DNA of 50,672 bases from CAZJJZ01 sp964546505. GTDB lineage: Bacteria; Patescibacteriota; Gracilibacteria; UBA1369. The stretch covers positions 1 to 50,672 of the forward strand of contig CAZJJZ010000008.1 in assembly GCA_964546505.1 (NCBI GenBank), in the 5' to 3' direction. Positions 9,567 through 16,075 of the stretch are shown here, one piece after another. Below the pieces are notes generated by a model. It searched no databases. It saw only the letters and a program-made list of their open reading frames with translations, and was not told where the DNA came from. A program made the translations under genes and the position numbers. Numbering within the stretch: position 1 is the first letter of the stretch; each line of letters starts with the position of its first letter.

Positions 9567-10327
9567 ATGAAAGAGCAAACAGCGGAAAGAATGCTTCAGA
9601 AAGTGAAGAATTCCTATTCAGAAATAGCCGAACAATTTAGTGATACCCGGCAACATCCTNNNNNNNNNNNNNNNNNNNNCAACATCCTTGGCCAGAATTC
9701 GAGTATTTTAAAAAACACTTATTCACCAAAGCCAAAATTGTAGATCTGGGGTGTGGTAATGGTCGATTACTAAATTTTCTTTTGGAACATTTTCAAGATC
9801 AACCATTTGAGTATATGGGGATCGACAATAACCCGTTTTTTCTGAAAATAGCGCAGAAATTGCATCCCAGTCATCAATTTCTCCTAGGCGAGCAACAAAA
9901 AATTAACCTCAGCGAGAATACTGCAGATTTGATTTTCAATATCGCCGCTTTTCATCATTTACCGAGTCCAAAATTACGATTACAAGCCATCAAAGAAATG
10001 TACCGAGTCCTTAAACCCGGTGGCAAAATTGTCTTAACCTGTTGGAATCTTTGGCAAAAAAAATACTGGACTCCAATTTTTACCGGCTATTTACGTGCCC
10101 TGGTTTCCATGGGTGAATATTCGCCCAATGACCTCTTTATCAAGTGGAAAAATGGCAAATCAGCCTTAGCCAGTCGCTATTACTACGCATTTAGCAATTC
10201 CGAATTAGCAAAACTGTTTCTCAAGAACGGTTTTCAAATTTTAGAGAATTTTAGCGTAGTTGACAATCAACGAGTCAAAGCTGGTCAGGGATTTAACTTC
10301 TGTTTTATTCTGCAAAAAAATGCTTAA
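9567..10327 (+). CDS. Trm9/ALKBH8-like SAM-dependent tRNA methyltransferase, spans a false gap
   Basis: Class I SAM methyltransferase. The true start is ATG 9567, after GAGG at 9559-9562. Residues 1-31 run through YSEIAEQFSDTRQHP. The 20-N gap (9660-9679) is flanked on both sides by CAACATCCT, and merging the copies continues in frame as WPEFEYFKKHLF. IAEQFSDTR..PWP is the N-terminal signature of Trm9 and ALKBH8. SAM motif I is VDLGCGNGRLL; the later motifs are IAAFHHLPSP and EMYRVLKPGGKIVLTCWN. Trm9 enzymes methyl-esterify cm5U34, the product of Elp3, which is encoded divergently next door. A generic methyltransferase role is the alternative. The stop overlaps the next gene by 8 nt. Confidence 0.85.
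9660..9679. other. Scaffold gap (20 N), artefactual
   Basis: CAACATCCT occurs immediately before and immediately after the N run. Collapsing it gives an uninterrupted methyltransferase frame (DTRQHP followed by WPEFEYF). Confidence 0.85.
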
Positions 10328-11105
10328 ACAATTCCAATTTTGGGGTATTAATTTTCAATTAGGTAGCCTATCTGCAATTTGCCAGTGCATAAAAGCGCGC
10401 GTTCTGCAATCCAAACAAACATTCATTGCCACTCCCAATCCAGAAATACTCTTAGCCGCCGAAAATCAGCCGGAACTAAAAAAGATCTTAAACAAAACTT
10501 TTAACATTCCAGACGGAAATGGCATACTCTGGGCAAAGAATCTATTAGAAAAACATCCTCACCCCAGTTTCTGGACAACCTTTACTAGTTTGCTTAAATT
10601 TACTTTCACGGAGAAAAAAGTGATTACAGGAGTAGATTTAACCAAAGAAATCTGTTTACAATCCGATTTCAATCAATTCAGCAAGTTTTTTTTGGGAGCA
10701 GCTCCCGGAGTAGCCTCTGCCGCTCAGACAAACCTGCAAAAACTTAATCCAAAAGTCAATATTGTTGGTACTTCGAGCATCAATCCAGACAATCCTGAGG
10801 TGATCTCAGTACTAAAAAAACTTTCTCCAGAAATACTTTTTGTAGCTTATGGAGCTCCCAAACAGGAGCTATGGATAGCACGGCATTTACCAGAACTGCC
10901 ATTTGTAAAAGTAGCAATCGGCATTGGAGGCAGTTTTGATTTTTTGTCAGGAAAGATACCACGCGCACCATCTTTGCTGAGGAAATTTGGCTTGGAGTGG
11001 CTATTTAGACTGATACAAGAACCTCGAAAAAGGCTTCCTCGAATTTATAATGCAGTGATTCGCTTTCCTTGGAAAGTCATTCAAAAATCAAGAACAGACG
11101 GCTAA
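10320..11105 (+). CDS. WecG/TagA/CpsF family glycosyltransferase
   Basis: Transfers N-acetylmannosamine or a related sugar to a lipid-linked glycan precursor at the inner face of the membrane (GT26 family). The 261-aa protein has the family features TPNPEILLAA, IPDGNGILWA, GVDLTKEIC, FLGAAPGVA, VAYGAPKQELWIARH and GIGGSFDFLSGKIPRAP, with the C-terminal GLEWLFRLIQEPRKRLPR tail. ATG 10320 overlaps the methyltransferase stop, so I prefer it to a TTG 60 nt upstream. The 3' end overlaps the convergent gene by 18 nt. Teichoic-acid-like or capsule synthesis is likely; the exact sugar is unknown. Confidence 0.92.
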   Translation: MLKQFQFWGINFQLGSLSAICQCIKARVLQSKQTFIATPNPEILLAAENQPELKKILNKTFNIPDGNGILWAKNLLEKHPHPSFWTTFTSLLKFTFTEKKVITGVDLTKEICLQSDFNQFSKFFLGAAPGVASAAQTNLQKLNPKVNIVGTSSINPDNPEVISVLKKLSPEILFVAYGAPKQELWIARHLPELPFVKVAIGIGGSFDFLSGKIPRAPSLLRKFGLEWLFRLIQEPRKRLPRIYNAVIRFPWKVIQKSRTDG

Positions 11106-11489
11106 GCATCTTTTTCTTTTGAGCTGTGTGATTTGATAATTATATTGATCAATTTTAGCCTCCAGCTCTTTGAGCTTTTGTTGCGAATATTGTTGCTCCA
11201 ATTCGGCAAGTTTCTGTGCTCTTTCAGCTTCCGAATAACTTATTTTACTGATTTCCTCACGCAATATCAGATAAGTTTTCAACTGAAAAGCATATTCCGC
11301 TTTAACCGCCCTTTGTGATTGCTCCAACTGATTTATTTGTATTTCCAGACTAAATATTGGCTGATTATTCCAAATGTTTAAATTTCCATTAGCAAACTTT
11401 GCAGCCCACAAGGACAGCATTACTAAGATCAGAGCAATAATCATCAAGGCTACTAAAAGCCATTCCAAGCGTCTATGTGCCATAAACAT
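11088..11489 (-). CDS. Small membrane protein with coiled coil
   Basis: Unrecognised 133-aa protein. One hydrophobic segment (residues about 9-31, LEWLLVALMIIALILVMLSL) is followed by a Lys/Glu/Gln-rich coiled coil (about 50-125). This topology resembles division or envelope spacer proteins such as FtsL/FtsB types, but I see no specific signature. Starts at 11489 and 11483 (M1 and M3) are both possible. It is convergent with the glycosyltransferase and 61 nt downstream of a second small membrane protein. Confidence 0.7.
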   Translation of the reverse strand: MFMAHRRLEWLLVALMIIALILVMLSLWAAKFANGNLNIWNNQPIFSLEIQINQLEQSQRAVKAEYAFQLKTYLILREEISKISYSEAERAQKLAELEQQYSQQKLKELEAKIDQYNYQITQLKRKRCLAVCS

Positions 11490-11550
11490 CGCAAAAAGCT
11501 AAGTTTAAGCATATATAAAAAGCTGAATTTGTCAATAATTGGCTCTGACT

Positions 11551-11865
11551 TTATTTTTTGATCTTTTTGACTTTAAACCAACTCTGTTTCTGGTCTGGCT
11601 GATCCTCCATTTCCATGCCAAATCTCTGTTTTACTTTTTCAAAAATAGTTTGAATAAAGGCAAATCCGGTTGAAAACTCACTGAGAGTTTTTAAGGGGTC
11701 CAACACAGCATCCTTGATTTTTTCAGAAGAGATTTTAAGATTTTCAGCCATCTTACTGCCATCACGCACAATCAAGATAGTATAAAGCAGCAGCACACAG
11801 AGGAAAATGGTCAATAAAATCGCGCTTCCTCCCAGGGCAATATACAAAAAATCTAATGAAGTCAT
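11551..11865 (-). CDS. Small single-span membrane protein (104 aa)
   Basis: Unrecognised. A hydrophobic segment at about residues 7-33 (LYIALGGSAILLTIFLCVLLLYT) is followed by a helical cytoplasmic part and a lysine-rich tail (KKIKK). The layout resembles DUF948/YtxH-like proteins but is not diagnostic. The start ATGA overlaps the gatB stop by 4 nt, so the two genes are co-transcribed and coupled. Confidence 0.75.
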   Translation of the reverse strand: MTSLDFLYIALGGSAILLTIFLCVLLLYTILIVRDGSKMAENLKISSEKIKDAVLDPLKTLSEFSTGFAFIQTIFEKVKQRFGMEMEDQPDQKQSWFKVKKIKK

Positions 11866-13319
11866 GTTTGTTTTAATAATTTATTTAATATTTCATTAAC
11901 TAAGACCGGGTTTGCTTGCCCCTTGGTTTCTTTCATCACAAGGCCTACTAAAGCCTTAAAAGCATTTTCTTTACCACTCAGATAATCCTGCACAACTTTT
12001 TGATTTCGAGCAACCACTTCCTGACAGATACTTTCAATCGCAGCAGAATCAGTAATCGATTTCAACCCTTTTTCCTGAATTATTTCTTCAGGGTCTTTAC
12101 CATGGCGATACATTTCCTCAAAAACTTCTCCTTTAGCAATATTCATGGAAATTGCGCCCTGATTGACCAGATTAATTAATTTTCCAAGCATTGCTGCAGA
12201 AATTTTCTGTTCCGAAAGCAGCAAATCATCTTTCTTGAGCTGACCTAATAATATACTTAAGACAAAACTAGCGGTTTTTTTGGCATCCTGAGAAATCACA
12301 AAAACTTGATCAAAATATTGATTGATTTCTACTTGTTCTATCAAAAACAAGGCCTCAGCCTCGGATAAGGCGAATTGCTCCAAATAGCGTCTATATTTGG
12401 CATCTGGCAATTCCGGAATAGTGGCTCGCAAACTTTCTAACAGCTCTTGATCCAAAACCAATGGAGGTAAATCTGGCTCCGGAAAATATCGATAATCGTC
12501 AGACCCTTCCTTGTATCTCATAAAATAGGTCTTTCCAGACGTGTCATCATAACCAACAGTAGTTTCCTTTTCAGGTGGATTCCCAGCTATCCACAACTGT
12601 TTTTGGCGATTCGCTTCATATTGAATAGCCAATTCCAAAGATCTAAATGAATTGAGATTTTTAATTTCAGCTCTTGGATACAATTTATTATCACCAATTG
12701 GACGAATTGATACACTAGCGTCAAAGCGCATCATGCCCTTCTCCATGTCTGCATCACTAGCCTCCACATAACGCAAAATCATCTGTACTGCTTTGGCATA
12801 CGCCACCGCCTCCTGAGCCGACCGCAAATCCGGATAACTGACAATCTCCATCAAACCCACGCCACTGCGGTTAAAATCGATTAAACTACCTCCTTGAATA
12901 TGCGTAAGCTTACCAGCATCTTCTTCCAAATGAAGTCTAATAATCCTAATCTCCTTTTCGCCAAATTCACCTTTAATCAAAATTTTGCCTTCCTGACTAA
13001 CGGGAAAATCAAATTGCGATATCTGGTACCCTTTAGGAAGATCAGGGTAAAAATAATTTTTACGATCAAAATGTGACACCTGATTTATTTGACAATTCAA
13101 AGCCATGGCAGCCTTTACCCCCTTATAGACGGCTTGCTTATTGGCAACTGGCAATTGTCCAGGAAAACCCATACTGACCTCCGAAACAGTCACATTAGGT
13201 TCTTTGCCAAAATAATCTGCACTGTCAGCACTAAACATCTTGGTCTTTGTGGAGATTTGGGCGTGAATTTCTAAACCGATAATAATCTCTAATTGATCTA
13301 CTGAATAGGACATAACCAT
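11862..13319 (-). CDS. gatB: Asp/Glu-tRNA(Asn/Gln) amidotransferase subunit B
   Basis: GatB is the kinase and tRNA-binding subunit of GatCAB, which converts misacylated Glu-tRNA(Gln) or Asp-tRNA(Asn) to the amide form. The 485-aa protein carries GLEIHAQISTKTKMFS, the LPKGYQISQFDFP region, HLEEDAGKLTH, DFNRSGVGLMEIVS and a YRYFPEPDLPP motif, then a C-terminal YqeY-like helical domain. ATG 13313 (MSYSVDQ) or 13319 can start it. gatA and gatC are not in the window, so the complex is encoded at separate places. Confidence 0.97.
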   Translation of the reverse strand: MVMSYSVDQLEIIIGLEIHAQISTKTKMFSADSADYFGKEPNVTVSEVSMGFPGQLPVANKQAVYKGVKAAMALNCQINQVSHFDRKNYFYPDLPKGYQISQFDFPVSQEGKILIKGEFGEKEIRIIRLHLEEDAGKLTHIQGGSLIDFNRSGVGLMEIVSYPDLRSAQEAVAYAKAVQMILRYVEASDADMEKGMMRFDASVSIRPIGDNKLYPRAEIKNLNSFRSLELAIQYEANRQKQLWIAGNPPEKETTVGYDDTSGKTYFMRYKEGSDDYRYFPEPDLPPLVLDQELLESLRATIPELPDAKYRRYLEQFALSEAEALFLIEQVEINQYFDQVFVISQDAKKTASFVLSILLGQLKKDDLLLSEQKISAAMLGKLINLVNQGAISMNIAKGEVFEEMYRHGKDPEEIIQEKGLKSITDSAAIESICQEVVARNQKVVQDYLSGKENAFKALVGLVMKETKGQANPVLVNEILNKLLKQT

Positions 13320-13329
13320 AAACTTTATT

Positions 13330-13857
13330 TTAATTGATCATATCTTTTTTTAGTATTTCTGACAAATTAAAATGTTCAATTTCTCCATACCAATCAAGTT
13401 TTTCAGGAATTGGTACAATTTTTTGTTCTAGTCTGGCGTCGATAGTCAAATTTTGACTGTTTTCTAGCCAATATAGCCGATCAATCAAAGTCCTGGTTTT
13501 GGCCTGTTCAAAATAAACACCGCAAATCGCCACCGGTCCGGTCATTTGATCAAGTCTCTTTTGCGTTTCAGCTAGCAACAAGGGCCAAAGTAAATGATTG
13601 TAAATTTTTTGCTTATGATGATTGTCTCCGATAAACCTTTTAATTTTTTGAACATCAACTGCCCCATTCGCCTTTAAAAACTTTTCCCCAAAATAATTAC
13701 CCACTTGCATTGCGCCAGGCTGACCTGCTTGCTGTAACTCACGCCAAATGTCTCTCTCAGCCAGAATACCAAAACCAGCCCTCGATAAGTCCGCTTGCAC
13801 AGAACTCAAATCCACATGCTGATACGCCCCAATACCAATCACAAATTTATTCATCAA
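13330..13857 (-). CDS. Dephospho-CoA kinase-like pseudoenzyme
   Basis: The 175-aa protein aligns by eye to CoaE along most of its length. KFVIGIG begins it; AGFGILAERDIWRELQQAGQ matches the segment after the CoaE P-loop; FGEKFLKANGAVDVQKIKRF and YNHLLWPLLLAETQKRLDQM match the CoaE core. The P-loop is gone (GIGAYQHVDLSS where CoaE has GGIGSGKS). The catalytic Asp of the DAD motif is replaced (AER), and the HP pair is LW. It should therefore not phosphorylate dephospho-CoA. A regulatory or structural role is possible. It sits 10 nt downstream of nothing else of CoA metabolism, between gatB and a membrane HEPN-like gene. Confidence 0.75.
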   Translation of the reverse strand: MMNKFVIGIGAYQHVDLSSVQADLSRAGFGILAERDIWRELQQAGQPGAMQVGNYFGEKFLKANGAVDVQKIKRFIGDNHHKQKIYNHLLWPLLLAETQKRLDQMTGPVAICGVYFEQAKTRTLIDRLYWLENSQNLTIDARLEQKIVPIPEKLDWYGEIEHFNLSEILKKDMIN

Positions 13858-13860
13858 GGG

Positions 13861-14268
13861 TTATTTTAGGCCTAAATCTTTGTAAGCTCTAGCAAAAGCA
13901 CTCAAAGCCAGATCTACCTCCTTTTTGCTGCAATGAAAGTCAATTTCATGGGCAATTTTGTTGCGCAATTTGTGAGCGCGCCAAACAGCATCAAGGTCAG
14001 TAAATTTATGTTTCGCAGCTTTCAGTTTTTCAGCCACGCTTCCACTGAAACCCTGATCTGCTAATAATTGATACAAGAGCTTATCCGCTTCCATAACTTG
14101 TTCTCGAGGATTCTCCAAATTTTTAATCTTTTGCCAGAATTTCAAATATTTTTGTCTATTTTTGTTTGTTAGTCGCACACTTACATTAGACTGATACCAC
14201 CATACTAAAATCACACCTCCGGTAAATACGACCACAATCAGACTATAAAATAAAAAATTCCAATCCAT
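13861..14268 (-). CDS. Membrane-anchored helical protein with HEPN-like RNKIAH motif
   Basis: A 135-aa protein with one N-terminal membrane segment (residues about 5-25). A helical soluble part contains WRAHKLRNKIAHEIDF. RNKIAH at 102-107 fits the R-x4-6-H signature of HEPN domains, where Arg and His often form an RNase site. The preceding EADKLLYQLLADQGF and the following helix (ALSAFARAYKDL) are compatible with a four-helix HEPN bundle. It lies 3 nt from the pseudo-CoaE gene and 2 nt after the PH-like gene, so it belongs to one operon. Family assignment is by motif only. Confidence 0.7.
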   Translation of the reverse strand: MDWNFLFYSLIVVVFTGGVILVWWYQSNVSVRLTNKNRQKYLKFWQKIKNLENPREQVMEADKLLYQLLADQGFSGSVAEKLKAAKHKFTDLDAVWRAHKLRNKIAHEIDFHCSKKEVDLALSAFARAYKDLGLK

Positions 14269-14270
14269 AA

Positions 14271-14869
14271 TTATAAATCTACTTCAACCTCTTTTAAATG
14301 TTGGCTAACCATGTTGCTCAATAAGCCCTTCAAAGTTTTGATTTCTTTGAAATTTTTGTCATTGAGGTATTTTTCCTGCATCTTCAAGACCAATCCCTCA
14401 ATTCTTGCTGGATTAATAGCGTCTTTTAGTTCAATACCAACAGAACCACCCTGCCGATTGATCTGTATGGTGCCAAAATTGAAAATAGTATGAATAAAGC
14501 CGGGTGTAGAAGTAGTAGAACCTTCAATCATCGAATAATCCAATCGAACTGAAGTTCTATTGAATGGGCCCTCCCACTTTACATCGATCAAGCTTTTTTT
14601 CGTAATCAAAACTGCATCAAAATAATAATTGAAGATCAATTGATAGAGATTAATACCGCAAGCAACCAGGCAAACACGACAACCCATAATTCAGGAAACA
14701 AATTCCAAAAAAAAATTGGTAAGACAAAACCAAATAAAACTACTTTCCAGCCTCCCTTAAGTAAAACAAAAGGATGTCTATGCGCAATACCAACAATCTC
14801 TTCGCCATCTTCCAGATGTGGCGAAAACAACTTATAGGCGATTGAGCTAATTTTCTTTGGTTTACTCAT
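14271..14869 (-). CDS. PH-domain-like membrane protein, apparent frameshift
   Basis: Two overlapping frames make one plausible protein. The first (14869 down to about 14640) reads EDGEEIVGIAHRHPFVLLKGGWKV and then two membrane segments. The second (from about 14660 to 14271) continues INLYQLIFNYYFDAVLITKKSLIDVKWEGPFNR. This is the usual order in bacterial PH-domain membrane proteins: a GEEI start, a paired transmembrane hairpin, then a YFD..LIT..SLIDV strand region. The switch is -1 near 14650-14665, and no classical slippery heptamer is visible. A one-base deletion in the genome or assembly is the simplest reading. It probably reads divergently from lepB. Confidence 0.65.
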
Positions 14870-14931
14870 AAATTTTGATGCTTCCTATTAATTCTACACT
14901 TTACTAAAAAGACAAGTAAAGCTAAATTATC

Positions 14932-15714
14932 TTGGCAAACTCTAATCACACCACCTTGAAACGCACAGAAAAAAACGGCTTCTTGCTAAAACTTATTGCT
15001 CAACAACTTAAACATACTAAACTCTCTGAAAAACAACAGAAGAAAGCACTGATAGTAGCTGATCTTTTGTTAAACCTGATTGGAGTACTGTTGCTGGTGT
15101 TTGTGATACGCAGTTTCATCATTTCACCTTTTCAAGTGTACGGAATTTCCATGTGTAATACCTTTAACTACCGCAATAATCAATGTCTTGACGGCTTTGG
15201 AGACTACTTAATTATCAATAAGAGTAGCTACTTACAAATTGGTCAGTGGAGAAATGGCTTACCTGAAAGAGGTGACGTCATAGTTTTCAAACCACCACAC
15301 GGAAAGGATTTCTACATCAAAAGAATAATTGGCCTACCTGGAGAAACTGTAAAATTGGTGGATGGGGATGTTTATATTATTAATCAAGAGCATCCAGCTG
15401 GAGTTAAGTTAAATGAAACATATCTTAACCCGGAAAATAGTGGTAAAACTTTTGCTATCGGCGGCATTAGTGAATTTTCCATTCCCAAAGACCGCTACTT
15501 TGTAATGGGCGACAATCGCCAACATAGTTCTGACTCTAGAATTTGCTTCAAAGACAGTCCAGCAGCACCGGGATGTGACAGCCCCAATATCAGCCCCTAT
15601 CTCTCAGTCTCAGATATGGAAGGAAAAGCTGCGATTGTATTATGGCCAATGCCCAAAATTATTGAATCGCATCAATATGTGGAATTAGACACAAACAGAA
15701 TTTCAACTCAGTAA
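14932..15714 (+). CDS. lepB: Signal peptidase I
   Basis: Membrane serine protease that removes signal peptides. One transmembrane helix at about residues 43-63 is followed by SPFQVYGISMCNTF with catalytic Ser73. The Lys box GDVIVFKPPHGKDFYIKRIIGLPGE carries Lys130, and the conserved GDNR is in YFVMGDNRQHSSDSR. It has SMCNT instead of SMxPT, and Cys pairs (C75/C85, and RICFKDSPAAPGC), a pattern I associate with patescibacterial LepB. The start is TTG 14932. A perfect hairpin terminator follows at 15740. Confidence 0.96.
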   Translation: MANSNHTTLKRTEKNGFLLKLIAQQLKHTKLSEKQQKKALIVADLLLNLIGVLLLVFVIRSFIISPFQVYGISMCNTFNYRNNQCLDGFGDYLIINKSSYLQIGQWRNGLPERGDVIVFKPPHGKDFYIKRIIGLPGETVKLVDGDVYIINQEHPAGVKLNETYLNPENSGKTFAIGGISEFSIPKDRYFVMGDNRQHSSDSRICFKDSPAAPGCDSPNISPYLSVSDMEGKAAIVLWPMPKIIESHQYVELDTNRISTQ

Positions 15715-15739
15715 AGGATTTCAAGAACTGACCACTTCC

Positions 15740-15771
15740 TTACAAAATAAAGAATTATTTTGTAATTTTTT
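15740..15771 (+). terminator. Rho-independent terminator after lepB
   Basis: A perfect 11-bp stem (TTACAAAATAA / TTATTTTGTAA) with an AGAA loop is followed by six T. It cuts lepB off from the GC-rich cassette downstream. Confidence 0.85.
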
Positions 15772-15842
15772 GCGCTGCTAGGGAATGTATAGTATGAAAA
15801 TAATAGTAAATCCGCACCAAATGGAAAAAAATAGCCAACTAG

Positions 15843-15871
15843 TTGACATTTTCCATATTTATTGATATATT
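15843..15871 (+). promoter_or_regulatory. Strong promoter of the GC-rich cassette
   Basis: A consensus -35 TTGACA (15843-15848), a 17-bp spacer and -10 TATATT (15866-15871) predict a start near 15878. This leaves a leader of about 198 nt before ATG 16076, unusually long here, where most genes have a leader under 25 nt. Confidence 0.7.
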
Positions 15872-15919
15872 ACCGTCTTCAGAAAATGATTTTGGCCGAA
15901 GCACTTTGAAAATTTGGCT

Positions 15920-16020
15920 AAGTAGAGAGCGATTTGCCTGCTATTAATGTTAGCAAGCCGTTCTGGCTGAAAAGTCAGAACGGCTAGTAAAGCATTAGTA
16001 GGCAAATAAACTCTCTGCTT
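15920..16020 (+). ncRNA. Long imperfect palindrome in mRNA leader (structured RNA candidate)
   Basis: Arms 15920-15965 and 15976-16020 are complementary over about 45 positions. The inner 10 bp are perfect (AGCCGTTCTG / CAGAACGGCT, loop GCTGAAAAGT). ATTTGCCT/AGGCAAAT and AAGTAGAGAG/CTCTCTGCTT lie further out. Several mismatches would be G-U pairs in RNA. It lies wholly inside the predicted leader and has no U-run after it, so it is not a simple terminator. The 315 nt between the lepB terminator and the coding start hold only this, the promoter, and the next hairpin. Confidence 0.6.
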
Positions 16021-16035
16021 TGTAGATTAACAACA

Positions 16036-16064
16036 GCGGCAGGCCTTGAAAAGGCCGTTGCCGC
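16036..16064 (+). promoter_or_regulatory. Hairpin just upstream of the Shine-Dalgarno
   Basis: GCGGCA-GGCCTT pairs with AAGGCC-TGCCGC around a GAA loop, with a GT bulge. It ends one base before the AAGGAG ribosome-binding site at 16066-16071, so it is placed to affect translation start. Confidence 0.55.
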
Positions 16065-16075
16065 AAAGGAGAATA

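Noticed and set aside
8331..9680. Short direct repeats flanking N runs as target-site duplications of an insertion
   Set aside because: They coincide exactly with assembly gap edges, and both merges restore conserved proteins in frame, so contig-end overlap explains them.
14640..14690. Programmed -1 frameshifting in the PH-like gene
   Set aside because: No X-XXY-YYZ heptamer or downstream pseudoknot is evident; a one-base indel is simpler.
15920..16020. The long palindrome as a CRISPR repeat or insertion-sequence end
   Set aside because: It occurs once in the window, has no spacer-repeat pattern and no transposase nearby.
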